Positions 53,422-61,962 are shown, counted from the first letter of the stretch. The stretch is 64,000 bases of DNA from Cellulophaga sp. BC115SP (GCF_009905545.1 NZ_JAAALB010000004.1:1-64000), one strand, 5' to 3'. Made by a program: numbers and translations. The notes: generated from the sequence alone by a model not told the origin.

Positions 53422-55200
53422 CTACGAGATTCGTTGGCTTTCTTTTTGATGTTTCCATAGTTCTTGGAAAATAGCACTATTGGCTAGCAGATACTCAAAA
53501 CTGCCTTCATCTACAATATGTCCTTTTTCGAGAATATATACATAGTCAAACTGGCTCAACAGATGCAGGCGATGCAAAGTTGATAGCACCGCTTTTCCTT
53601 CAAATTCTTTAAATAATTGCTGATAAATCAAGACTTCTGTTTTTGGGTCAACACTACTGGTTGGTTCGTCGAGGAGTATGATTTGCGAACTGCGAGCCGC
53701 CAATACGCCACGAGCCAAAGCCAAGCGCTGTTTTTGTCCACCCGAAAGGTTTACACCCTTTTCTTGAATATTCGACTGCAAGCCATTAGGCAATTGCTTG
53801 ATCACGTCGGTAAACTGGGCTACATCACAAACTTGTAAAATATCAGACTCCTCAAATGGCAAGCCTAGCGTGATATTGTATTCAATGGTATTCTCAAAAA
53901 TTTCTGGTTCTTGTGGAAATAGCGTAACCGTTTCGGCCAAGATACCAATATCATCTTTCAAACGACCATCTAGGTCGATTTGAACGCCATTTTCTGGTTC
54001 ATACAATCCTCTAAGCAATGCCAATAGGGTACTTTTCCCTGACCCACTTTCTCCAATAAAAGCAATACGTTTTCCTTTGTTGATTTGAATTTTGAGCTGA
54101 TGTAATGCCTGAGATTTGTTTTCTAAACTGTAATTTTCTTGATGCGAAAAATTTAGATTTGAAATTGTCAGAGCATTCCAATTATTGGACAAGGTTTCAA
54201 CCTCTTCAGGACGATGATGCTCCCGATACGCCTGCGAAATGGTACGGGCTGTTTGCACATCGGTATTATGCTGGATGATTTGAGTATAGAGCCAAGCCAC
54301 ATCATGAAATACACTCGTAAAGTTGTTGACATAGCCCAACAGAGTCACCAAACCTCCCACCATAAAAACTTTACCAACTTCCCAGTTTTGATAAACATAA
54401 CCTACCGTAATTACAACATAAATCAATCCTACAAGCATATCTGCCACAAACCATTTCCACTCGTTGATAACAACCTGCTTACGGAAGGGCGCAAAAACAT
54501 ATTTGATTTTGTCGCTTAAACTTTGCTCCATTTGTTTCTCTAAACGAAGCGTAATCACTGTAATAATATTCGAAAGACTATCAAAAAGCGTTGAGGATAC
54601 CACGTGCTCACGTTCGTTGGTTTCGTCGAGTGCCTTGATAAAAGGTTTATCAAACTGAGCAATGACCCAAATGGTAAAAATACCCAAAAGCACACCAATG
54701 GCACCAAACAGAGGCGAAAAGTAAAGCATCGCGATGAAAGAAAAGAAGAATTTGGAAAAAGCGTGCAAATACATAAACCCATCCTGAAAAAAAGTCTTTA
54801 GGGCTTCGTATGCTTTACGGATACGGTTGATGGTAGCGCCACTATGATTATCCTGATGCCACTTTACAGGCAAATGTAGCGTTTGGTGATAAAGCTCATG
54901 CAGAAAGTTACGGCTAAGATTAAAGGCCAAACTGCGTTCCATTACCCGTGCTGTACCATGAAACGACCACTCCACAAAGCGTAAAAGCAAAAAACCTATG
55001 CCATAAATCCATGTGTCTTTGAGGACATCTACCCCTTTGAGCTGAATTTTATCAATAAACCAACCGTACCAGATTGGATTGAGAGAAAAAATAATATTTG
55101 CTACAATGAAGAGTGCATATACCAACAAGAAGCGTTTTTTTTCTTGTCGAGCATATTGCCACGCAATTTTTAAAAGAGAAATATAAGGATTGTTTGCCAT
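53422..55200 (-). CDS. ABC exporter (fused permease and ATPase)
   Basis: A 592-residue half-transporter with six transmembrane helices (about 20-320) and one ABC ATPase domain (about 350-590). It shows Walker A IGESGSGKSTLLALL (near 396), the signature NLSGGQKQRLALARG (near 493), Walker B IILLDEPTSSVD (near 520) and the H-loop STLHRLHLL. It exports lipids, peptides or drugs as a homodimer or heterodimer; the substrate is unknown. The start ATG 55200 (MANNPYISLLKIAWQYARQE) is chosen over one 8 codons upstream. It is convergent with the AraC gene and divergent from leuA. Confidence 0.93.
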   Translation of the reverse strand: MANNPYISLLKIAWQYARQEKKRFLLVYALFIVANIIFSLNPIWYGWFIDKIQLKGVDVLKDTWIYGIGFLLLRFVEWSFHGTARVMERSLAFNLSRNFLHELYHQTLHLPVKWHQDNHSGATINRIRKAYEALKTFFQDGFMYLHAFSKFFFSFIAMLYFSPLFGAIGVLLGIFTIWVIAQFDKPFIKALDETNEREHVVSSTLFDSLSNIITVITLRLEKQMEQSLSDKIKYVFAPFRKQVVINEWKWFVADMLVGLIYVVITVGYVYQNWEVGKVFMVGGLVTLLGYVNNFTSVFHDVAWLYTQIIQHNTDVQTARTISQAYREHHRPEEVETLSNNWNALTISNLNFSHQENYSLENKSQALHQLKIQINKGKRIAFIGESGSGKSTLLALLRGLYEPENGVQIDLDGRLKDDIGILAETVTLFPQEPEIFENTIEYNITLGLPFEESDILQVCDVAQFTDVIKQLPNGLQSNIQEKGVNLSGGQKQRLALARGVLAARSSQIILLDEPTSSVDPKTEVLIYQQLFKEFEGKAVLSTLHRLHLLSQFDYVYILEKGHIVDEGSFEYLLANSAIFQELWKHQKESQRIS

Positions 55201-55512
55201 AATGAAAGAGGAGAAAAATCTCAAAAGATAATCGATTTGCTTTTACTCCTTTATTTTTGAAATCTTAATAAAATACAATTTTTATTGAAAAAGTAAAGTT
55301 TCAAAAAAAGAATGAATTCTGAATAAGTTTGAGATAATAAAAAAGTTAAGAATCGAAAAAAAATCTTATTTTTACATAAAGAATAGTTTTTAATAATAAT
55401 CTTTTTAGAATTTTATTCTAAAAAGATAGCCAATTTGGCATGTACAATAGAATTTTATTCTTTAAAATAATTAAAAATCCAATCTTTTTTATCCTTCCTT
55501 ACAAACCAGATT
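55201..55512. other. AT-rich intergenic DNA between ABC exporter and leuA leader
   Basis: This stretch is very AT-rich. Its main structure is a perfect palindrome at 55399-55427 (ATCTTTTTAGAAT and complement with loop TTT); part of it, AGAATTTTATTCT, recurs at 55450-55462. Both may be protein-binding sites. No coding frame is convincing. Confidence 0.55.
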
Positions 55513-55543
55513 TTTGTATAGTCAATAATTTTATATAGTTTTG
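55513..55543 (+). promoter_or_regulatory. Promoter of the leuA leader transcript
   Basis: TTTG (55513-55516), a 19-base spacer, and TAGTTTTG (55536-55543) match the Bacteroidota housekeeping promoter TTTG-N19-21-TAnnTTTG. A start site about 5 bases on would put transcription at or next to the leader ATG at 55548. Confidence 0.75.
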
Positions 55544-55547
55544 AGAT

Positions 55548-55604
55548 ATGGAAAATAATAGCACAAATAAATTTTTTATCATCATTAAGCTTCTCGCTGA
55601 TTAG
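55548..55604 (+). CDS. Leu/Ile-type leader peptide for leuA attenuation
   Basis: An 18-codon frame encoding MENNSTNKFFIIIKLLAD and stopping at TAG 55602-55604. Three adjacent isoleucine codons (ATC ATC ATT) and two leucine codons (CTT CTC) are the mark of a leader peptide that senses branched-chain aminoacyl-tRNA. It sits directly after a promoter and directly before the 5' strand of the antiterminator. Ribosome stalling at the Ile or Leu codons would leave the antiterminator strand free. Finishing translation to the stop codon would cover it. No Shine-Dalgarno is seen, and the transcript may be leaderless. Confidence 0.8.
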   Translation: MENNSTNKFFIIIKLLAD

Positions 55605-55668
55605 TGAGACAAGGTTTTTTGTGCAAATCGAAGCCTTTTCTCACAACCAACTGAGGAAAGGTTTTTTT
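55604..55668 (+). promoter_or_regulatory. leuA attenuator: alternative antiterminator and terminator hairpins
   Basis: Segment 2 (55604-55617, GTGAGACAAGGTTT) pairs with segment 3 (55631-55644, AAGCCTTTTCTCAC) to form the antiterminator, 12 of 14 pairs including a G-U. Segment 3 instead pairs with segment 4 (55652-55664, TGAGGAAAGGTTT) to make a terminator followed by seven T residues (55662-55668). The two structures exclude each other. Segment 2 overlaps the last base of the leader stop codon, so a ribosome at the stop covers it. leuA starts 70 bases later. Confidence 0.82.
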
Positions 55669-55738
55669 ATACCCATTGCAACGACTATTTTGTAACCAAG
55701 AAACAACATTTAACAAATCATCAATCCCTTTAAAAGTC

Positions 55739-56878
55739 ATGAGTCAAAGAATTCAAATATTCGACACAACATTGCGTGATGGCGAGCAAGTTCCGGGCTG
55801 TCAATTGAACACTGAAGAAAAATTGCAGGTTGCTGAACAATTAGAATTACTTGGGGTAGATATTATTGAAGCTGGTTTTCCAATTTCATCTCCAGGTGAT
55901 TTCCGTTCTGTAGAAGAAATTGCTAAACTCGTGAAGAATGCCACAGTTTGTGGTTTGACTCGTGCCAAAAAAGAGGATATTGATGCAGCTGCTGCAGCTT
56001 TGAAACATGCCAAAAGACCACGTATCCACACAGGTATTGGTTCTTCGGATGTACACATTCAGCACAAATTTAATTCCACTCGTGAAAAAATTATCGAACA
56101 AGGCGTTTGGGCAGTAAAATATGCCAAAAGCTTTGTTGAAGATGTAGAGTTTTTCGCAGAAGATGCTGGTCGTGCAGACTTAGCATTTTTGGCTCAATTG
56201 ACCGAAGCTGTTATTGCCGCAGGTGCTACAGTAGTAAACTTGCCAGATACAACAGGTTATTTATTGCCAAACCAGATGCACGAGCGTATTAGCTACTTAT
56301 TCGAAAACGTTTCGAATATTCACCAGGCTACGATCTCTATGCACAACCACAATGACTTGGGCTTAGCTACAGCTAATACGATTGCAGGTATCCAAGCGGG
56401 TGCTCGTCAGGTAGAAGTTACTATCAATGGTATCGGCGAAAGAGCTGGTAACACTTCATTGGAAGAAGTTGCGATGATTTTGAACGTACACAAAGGATTA
56501 GGCTTTGAAACAGGTATTAACCCTAAATTCTTGTACCCAACTTCATTAATGGTGTCAAATTTGATGGGTATGCCAGTACAGGCAAACAAAGCGGTAGTTG
56601 GTGCTAATGCTTTTGCTCACTCGTCGGGTATTCACCAAGATGGTTTCTTGAAGCATGCGCAAAACTACGAAATCATGAATCCTGAAGATGTAGGTGTACC
56701 TTCTTCAGCAATCGTTTTGACTTCTCGTTCGGGGCGTGCTGCTTTGCGTCACCGTTTGCAATTATTAGGTTTTGCTTTCGAAAAACCAGAACTTGATAAA
56801 TTGTATACTCGTTTCTTGTTGATGGCCGATGAGCGTAAACAATTAAACGACGAAGATTTGAAAGAATTAGTAGGATAA
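55739..56878 (+). CDS. leuA: 2-isopropylmalate synthase, short form
   Basis: A 379-residue enzyme for the first step of leucine synthesis (acetyl-CoA plus 2-oxoisovalerate). It has the HMGL-like barrel: [14 protein letters not shown] (metal and substrate site, residues 7-20), [15 protein letters not shown] (metal ligands), [18 protein letters not shown], and [18 protein letters not shown] (second motif). The C-terminal LeuA allosteric domain, present in the usual 500-residue forms, is missing; the protein ends after the short linker subdomain ([14 protein letters not shown]). Homocitrate or related synthase is possible, but the leader peptide strongly supports leucine synthesis. Feedback inhibition by leucine is probably lost or reduced. 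Confidence 0.93.
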   Translation: MSQRIQIFDTTLRDGEQVPGCQLNTEEKLQVAEQLELLGVDIIEAGFPISSPGDFRSVEEIAKLVKNATVCGLTRAKKEDIDAAAAALKHAKRPRIHTGIGSSDVHIQHKFNSTREKIIEQGVWAVKYAKSFVEDVEFFAEDAGRADLAFLAQLTEAVIAAGATVVNLPDTTGYLLPNQMHERISYLFENVSNIHQATISMHNHNDLGLATANTIAGIQAGARQVEVTINGIGERAGNTSLEEVAMILNVHKGLGFETGINPKFLYPTSLMVSNLMGMPVQANKAVVGANAFAHSSGIHQDGFLKHAQNYEIMNPEDVGVPSSAIVLTSRSGRAALRHRLQLLGFAFEKPELDKLYTRFLLMADERKQLNDEDLKELVG

Positions 56879-57070
56879 TATTACCTACTTAAGTTAGCTG
56901 GCAAAATTAAAATAATTTTACCAGCCTTAAGCTCTAGGCTATATGCTTTAGGCTAAAAGTTAAATAGTATTTCTCATGAAATAATTGAAGCTTTTTTGCC
57001 TAATGCCTACGGCTTACAGCCTAAAGCGTTTTAATGCAATTTTATTTTGCATTAATACTTAAGAATAAAT
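56879..57070. repeat. Intergenic TTAGGC-type inverted repeat
   Basis: After leuA, GCTTTAGGCT (56945-56954) faces AGCCTAAAGC (57018-57027), and GCCTAATGCCTACGG lies just inside the right arm. The same words occur near 29467 and 44614. ATGCAATTTTATTTTGCAT (57033-57051) is a small palindrome. No gene is present between here and 57277. Confidence 0.65.
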
Positions 57071-57119
57071 AAAAAAGGTCTTTGTGACAAACAAAATGTT
57101 TATCACAAAGACCTTTTTT
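57071..57119. terminator. Strong terminator before the PEP-synthase-like gene
   Basis: AAAAAAGGTCTTTGTGA and its perfect complement at 57103-57119 form a 17-bp stem with a 15-base loop, giving T runs on both strands. It is 190 bases after the leuA stop. Downstream, 57264-57271 reads TAAATTTG, a possible -7 element for the next gene, although no TTTG is at the correct distance. Confidence 0.85.
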
Positions 57120-57277
57120 ATTTTACTAACCATTTGATAATTTTTTGATTAAAACCTTTGATAATTGAGCGTTCACTCAATTTCTTGACGTATATTCAAA
57201 GTCTAAAGTACTAGCCTCTTAAAATTACTTCTCAAAATCAAAACTCGATCCCAATCCTTAATTTAAATTTGTAGCTT

Positions 57278-59218
57278 ATGTCAAAGTCACTTTCTTATCT
57301 GCTTACCTTCGTTATGAGCTTGGCTCTTTTCGAAGTATCTGCTCAGGATATCAGCAAATATAAGTTTTTAGCTTATGGCGCATTGCCTGCTTGGACGGGT
57401 GTGGCGGTAGACTGGAGTACTACTTCCAAAGTGTACATTTATGACCCCAAAGAAACCCGTGGTCACGCCGAATTTGTAAACAAAAAGTTAGGGAGAACTA
57501 TTACATTTAAGCAGTTTAAAACATTGGCTTCGATCTCAAAAACACGTCAATATCTTCCTTTTTTTGTATATGACCTTAGTGCTAAACCTTATATGGTTTC
57601 TGATAAAAAATATACCTATGCTATACGTGTAGAGGATTATTCGTATGATGATACTCCAGCTTCAATGACGAGCTCTATACAGAAGTTGACGCAACTGATA
57701 TCAACAACTTACAAGCAGTTTAAGGGAAAACCATTAATAGTACTAAATACAAAAGAGAAACATATTTTAAGTCAGAAGGTGCTTGCGCCCCTTCTTCTCA
57801 AACAGCAATTACAGTCGGTAACAGCTATGAATCTCATTAAGCATTTCAATGGATTCAAGGTTGAAGTGCTCAATGAAGTTGTAGCAGTAGGTCGATTGGT
57901 TTATGTTAAAAATGAGAAAAACCTTACAGAATTAAGTTCAAAAGATATTGCCATTTTTGAGCACATTCCAGAAAGAGTGCCGCCATTGGCAGGTATTATT
58001 ACGCTCGAACCCCAAACACCTCTTTCGCATGTAAATCTTTTAGCTAAAAATAGAAAAACACTCAATGTCTCATTGACAAGTCTTTCGGATTGGCCAGAGT
58101 TAAAGGCAAAAATTGGTCAAATAGTAGAAATAAATCCAAAATTCCAGAAGCTGATTATCAAAACTGTTACGTCAGATTATGCGGCAAAATTTTGGAAAAA
58201 TAATCAACCTCAAAAAGTAAATATTCCCAATCCTGAATTAACGTTTGAGTCTACCATTCCGCTCAATAAACATTTCAAACAGTACCAAAAAGTAAACTTG
58301 ATTGGAGCGAAAGCCAATAACTATGCCTTGATTCATGAGCTTTTGGGCGAAGAGTATGTTTTGCCTGCTTATGCCATAGGGTTTAAACCTTATATGGACT
58401 TGCTAGCACAAGGAGCTGATAAGGAAATAAACTTTTTTCTGAGTAAAAAAAGTACGTTAAATAAGTCTGATAGGCAAAAAGCTTTAGCCAGAATTCGAAG
58501 TGTGATCGCAAAAAGCACCCCAAGTGTGGCAATGCTTGAGTCTTTGCGTGGAATATTGAATAAGTATTATGCAGGTAAAAAAGTAAAACTTCGTAGCTCA
58601 ACTAATTGCGAAGATTTACCCCAGTTCAATGGAGCAGGTTTATATACCTCCAAAGGATTTAATGTGGCAGATAACGATAAAGTTTTAGCCGAAAAAATCA
58701 CGAAGGTTTATGCGTCATTGTGGAATGATGAAGCATTTGAAGAACGAGAATATTTTGGGATTGACCACAAAAAAGTGGCTATGGCTATTTTGGTGAGTCC
58801 AGCCTTTGTAGATGAATATGCCAATGGTGTCATTTTGGTTACACCACACGAAAAGAGTGGAAATGTGGATGTATTAGTCAATACCCAACCAGGTGAAAAT
58901 GAAGTAGCAAACCCGAAGAAAAATGACAAGCCAGAAGCTTTTTTGGTAGGACAAAATGGGGTGGTTAGCTCCGTAAAAAGTCATTCAAATATCGGCAAGG
59001 TATTTATTGGAAACGAACAAGCTTCTTTACTGCTAAAAGTCTTGAGAATCAATGCCATCAAAGTGCATCAAGCCCTGATGAACCGTCAGAAAGAATCAGG
59101 AGATAAACAGCTTTACAGTACCGATATCGAATTTAAAGTGATAAAAAACACCGATGGGCAATACTTCTTGTATTTCAAACAGGCACGATTGTTACGAAAT
59201 CATATTTTGCCTGAGTAA
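57278..59218 (+). CDS. Exported PEP-synthase/PPDK-like ATP-binding protein
   Basis: A 646-residue protein with a signal peptide (residues 1-22, ending VSA). Residues about 225-300 form a PEP-utiliser mobile domain with the phosphohistidine in TPLSHVNLLAKNR (His251). Residues about 335-640 are a PPDK N-terminal ATP-grasp domain (LIGAKANNYALIHELLG; KLRSSTNCEDLPQFNGAGLY). The His domain precedes the ATP domain, as in plant glucan/water dikinases and unlike PEP synthase. The PEP/pyruvate barrel is absent. How an exported protein would obtain ATP is unclear. It could phosphorylate a carbohydrate or be non-catalytic. It is a single gene. Confidence 0.85.
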   Translation: MSKSLSYLLTFVMSLALFEVSAQDISKYKFLAYGALPAWTGVAVDWSTTSKVYIYDPKETRGHAEFVNKKLGRTITFKQFKTLASISKTRQYLPFFVYDLSAKPYMVSDKKYTYAIRVEDYSYDDTPASMTSSIQKLTQLISTTYKQFKGKPLIVLNTKEKHILSQKVLAPLLLKQQLQSVTAMNLIKHFNGFKVEVLNEVVAVGRLVYVKNEKNLTELSSKDIAIFEHIPERVPPLAGIITLEPQTPLSHVNLLAKNRKTLNVSLTSLSDWPELKAKIGQIVEINPKFQKLIIKTVTSDYAAKFWKNNQPQKVNIPNPELTFESTIPLNKHFKQYQKVNLIGAKANNYALIHELLGEEYVLPAYAIGFKPYMDLLAQGADKEINFFLSKKSTLNKSDRQKALARIRSVIAKSTPSVAMLESLRGILNKYYAGKKVKLRSSTNCEDLPQFNGAGLYTSKGFNVADNDKVLAEKITKVYASLWNDEAFEEREYFGIDHKKVAMAILVSPAFVDEYANGVILVTPHEKSGNVDVLVNTQPGENEVANPKKNDKPEAFLVGQNGVVSSVKSHSNIGKVFIGNEQASLLLKVLRINAIKVHQALMNRQKESGDKQLYSTDIEFKVIKNTDGQYFLYFKQARLLRNHILPE

Positions 59219-59260
59219 TTTTTAGCTTGATAGAGACATTTTTTAGGGTGAGTGAGAGTT

Positions 59261-59302
59261 AACAAAAAAGGTCAGCACTCATAAGTGTTGACCTTTTTTG
59301 TT
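59261..59302. terminator. Bidirectional terminator between convergent genes
   Basis: AACAAAAAAGGTCAGCACT and AGTGTTGACCTTTTTTGTT form a 19-bp stem with one G-T pair and a 4-base loop. It ends both the PEP-synthase-like gene and lptC, whose stop codon starts inside it. Confidence 0.9.
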
Positions 59303-59852
59303 ATTGGGGCAAGTTTTTCACGCTCAGGACGCCTGTTACTCGACGAAGCGTATAATCGGTAAAATCTTGATTAGAATCCATTCCTACACCGTGTAAGACT
59401 TGTTCAGGGGTTTTGATATCAACAGGTTTATCGGTGTAAACCTTCTTGGTATCAGGGCTCCAAAACATCTCATCGGTTTGTAAGGTCTCATTTTTGATTT
59501 GGTTATTTACCAACACGCGCCCCATAATGTGGTAGAGATTTTTCGAACGAATAAATCTTGCCGAATCGCCTCTGAGTGTTGTGGTATTATTCCCTAACTT
59601 ATCAAAAAAGAATATCCTTACTTCTTTGGGATATACTTTATCTTCGTTTTGAAGTGTTAGCTGTGTTTCGGTTGACATTTTGACCATAATCTTTGCCGAA
59701 TCGGTATATGCCATATTGATACCATGTAGCTCGGATAATGGACCATTGTAAATTCCCTTCTGTACAATTTTCTCTTCCTTTTTACAACTTATCAGCGTCA
59801 ATGTCCAGCACAAAATAACACCTATTGCCACTTTATATCTGTCTGTTTTCAT
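59301..59852 (-). CDS. lptC: LPS export periplasmic protein LptC
   Basis: A 183-residue product with a lipoprotein-like signal (LTLISCKKEE) instead of the membrane helix of E. coli LptC, followed by an LptC/OstA-like jellyroll: PKEVRIFFFDKLGNNTTTLR, KNLYHIMGRVLVNN, LQTDEMFWSPDTKKVYTDKP, and LHGVGMDSNQDF near the end. LptC passes lipopolysaccharide from the ABC transporter to the LptA bridge. The order coaX, beta-barrel protein, lptC with gaps of 13 and 66 bases suggests one operon. Confidence 0.9.
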   Translation of the reverse strand: MKTDRYKVAIGVILCWTLTLISCKKEEKIVQKGIYNGPLSELHGINMAYTDSAKIMVKMSTETQLTLQNEDKVYPKEVRIFFFDKLGNNTTTLRGDSARFIRSKNLYHIMGRVLVNNQIKNETLQTDEMFWSPDTKKVYTDKPVDIKTPEQVLHGVGMDSNQDFTDYTLRRVTGVLSVKNLPQ

Positions 59853-59918
59853 ACCAAAATCGCAATTAGTATTTCGATAATTCCCTCAATTCACAGAAAA
59901 TTATCTCACTTAATAAGA

Positions 59919-61190
59919 TTAGTCGATTTTTGGTTTACGGAACCAAGAGAAGTCACCCAAAGAGAATCCAACTACAATTTTTGAATAAACCTCTTCGATG
60001 CCATTCGTTGCCAAGGTACCTCTTTTACCATGTACAAAAGCAACATTTAGGTATGAAATCGTACGCATCGGAAACGACGCTCCCACTGAGAAATTATAGT
60101 CTTTAGCTCCTGCTGTTCCTGTTACAGTATATGGAGATTGCGTATAACTAGCACCCACGCGATATACTACATGGTTGAAATAACCAGAGATTGCTTCGAA
60201 ATCTGGAATATATTCTGCTCCAAATGCGATAGTTGACGCATCTACCAATTTCTCCGAATTACCTTCAACATTTCTGAAAGCTGTCCACTTAGTCATTGAG
60301 TAGTCAAGAGATACGCTCAGCTGGCCTGGTTTTTCTAAACTGATACCAAAACGATAAGTTGATGGCAAGGTGATATGACCTGTAGTTTGTGTCAATGTAT
60401 CGGCATTAATTGCTGTGATACCCGAAGCATCCAACGTACGGAACTGACGAAGAGACTTAGATTTGAGCGTTTGAGAAAAATCAGCTGTAGCTGCAATATT
60501 CAAGAAATACTCTTTGCTAATTTTTGGACGCCATGCACCTCCCAATTTGAAGATAAAACCAGAATAGTTGGTACGATCAGCCAATTTGATTTGATAGTTT
60601 TGACCATCACTATAGTTTTGAGTCGTAATATCGTTGTTGATTACACCAAAAGTATAGCTTGTTTCAAGCCCAACATAAACATTCTTGTTCAATCTAACAC
60701 CATTTGACCAAACGGCTTTGTTCAAACCACCGCTCCCATTGTAAGCAATCGTTGTACTGTCTTTGCCTAATAGGTCAAGTTTATTTACTGAAAAAGTAGA
60801 GTAATCCACATTGGTAGATGGACGCAAGCCCAACAACATTGTCCAACGAGAGCTCACAGGCAATGCCAACGAGATAGGACCAATAGTACCACGTGTGGTA
60901 TTAGAGCGTTTTGAGAAGTTTTGCAAACCTTTTACTTCCGTATTTACACCCATTTCAAAAAGCGTATAACGGTTGCGAGCCAACAAGGCAGGGTTTAGAT
61001 TATTGATATATAAGCCAGAGGCATTGGCAACGCCAAGTCCACCCATCATATAGTTTACAGAACCGGCTTCTGTAACAGCCTCGCCAATACCCAAATACGA
61101 ATAAGGTGAGTTGGATTGCTGAGCACTAGACCACTGAGAGTGGAGTACTAGACCCAGTACCAATAGAGAGACAATTTTTAATTTAGCCAT
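59919..61190 (-). CDS. Outer-membrane beta-barrel protein, unknown
   Basis: A 423-residue product with signal peptide (MAKLKIVSLLVLGLVLHSQW, cleaved after SSA) and many beta strands. It begins SPYSYLGIGEAVTEAGSVNY, followed by a MGGLGVANASGLYINNLNPA motif shared by FadL/PorV-like barrels, and has SISYLNVAFVHGKRGTL-like terminal strands. Its location between coaX and lptC, found in other Bacteroidota, suggests a role in the outer membrane. I assign no function. ATG 61190 is chosen because residues before it are not signal-like and would overlap coaX. Confidence 0.87.
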   Translation of the reverse strand: MAKLKIVSLLVLGLVLHSQWSSAQQSNSPYSYLGIGEAVTEAGSVNYMMGGLGVANASGLYINNLNPALLARNRYTLFEMGVNTEVKGLQNFSKRSNTTRGTIGPISLALPVSSRWTMLLGLRPSTNVDYSTFSVNKLDLLGKDSTTIAYNGSGGLNKAVWSNGVRLNKNVYVGLETSYTFGVINNDITTQNYSDGQNYQIKLADRTNYSGFIFKLGGAWRPKISKEYFLNIAATADFSQTLKSKSLRQFRTLDASGITAINADTLTQTTGHITLPSTYRFGISLEKPGQLSVSLDYSMTKWTAFRNVEGNSEKLVDASTIAFGAEYIPDFEAISGYFNHVVYRVGASYTQSPYTVTGTAGAKDYNFSVGASFPMRTISYLNVAFVHGKRGTLATNGIEEVYSKIVVGFSLGDFSWFRKPKID

Positions 61191-61203
61191 TACAGGCAGG
61201 CCT

Positions 61204-61962
61204 TTACGATTGTGTAAGCTTGTCTGGTGAGCTAGCGTTTTTAATTTCGACATTATGTTCTAATATTCTGTTAAGACCAATCAACACTAAAGCTGGTTCT
61301 ACAAAGTTCGGTGATTTTATGCGGTTTGCAAAAAATGTAGCGTCTCCCCCGCATAAAATGACGTTAATTTTTGTTAAAAGTGCCTCGTATTGTTCGATGA
61401 AACCATTGATTTCTGCAAGAAGTCCATTTATTACACCACTTTGCATTGCTTTAGAGGTACTTTTTCCAATTAATTCTGGAAAGCCTTCGGGTTCTATTAA
61501 CGGTAATCTTTGGGTAAAAGTGTGCATTGCTTTAAAACGCATTGCCATTCCTGGTGAAATAATACCTCCATGAAAATTAGCTTCGGCATCAACCAAATCA
61601 TAGGTATTGCAAGTTCCCAAATCTATTACCACACAATTTTGTTGTGGAAACAGCACCGTTGCTCCAATCGCAGCAGCGACACGGTCAGCACCAAGAGTAT
61701 GAGGTGTATCATAAAGTTTTTGAATAGGCACAGAGGTTGTGGGTTGCAACAATACTAGTTCTGAATCGTATTTTCCAAAATCAGCCTTTAATTGTTCCTC
61801 CGAATAACTGACTGTAGAGATGACAATATGTTTTGGTTTGATACTTTCCACGTATGCCAACAACGTAGGATAATCCAAGCCTTTTTGTAATTCTTGAAGT
61901 TTTCCACCGATAAATACCCCAGTTTTGGCAAAGGTATTGCCTAAGTCTATCGCTAAATTCAT
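61204..61962 (-). CDS. coaX: Type III pantothenate kinase
   Basis: A 252-residue enzyme that phosphorylates pantothenate, the first step of CoA synthesis. It has the ASKHA-fold signatures NLAIDLGNTFAKTGVF (residues 2-17), TPHTLGADRVAAAIGA (near 97), VVIDLGTCNTYDLVD (near 118) and GGIISPGMAMRFKAMHTFTQ (near 138). This type is feedback-insensitive and needs a monovalent cation. An earlier in-frame ATG 17 codons upstream adds residues not seen in the family. The following gene starts 13 bases after its stop. Confidence 0.96.
   Translation of the reverse strand: MNLAIDLGNTFAKTGVFIGGKLQELQKGLDYPTLLAYVESIKPKHIVISTVSYSEEQLKADFGKYDSELVLLQPTTSVPIQKLYDTPHTLGADRVAAAIGATVLFPQQNCVVIDLGTCNTYDLVDAEANFHGGIISPGMAMRFKAMHTFTQRLPLIEPEGFPELIGKSTSKAMQSGVINGLLAEINGFIEQYEALLTKINVILCGGDATFFANRIKSPNFVEPALVLIGLNRILEHNVEIKNASSPDKLTQS

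Noticed and set aside
53422-55200. ABC exporter plus AraC regulator as an antibiotic-resistance or defence island
   Set aside because: Both are common families, convergent rather than co-transcribed, and nothing else around supports a specialised system.
55548-55738. T-box or riboswitch before leuA
   Set aside because: No conserved T-box sequence or known riboswitch core was seen. The leader peptide with Ile/Leu codons and paired alternative stems explains the region better.
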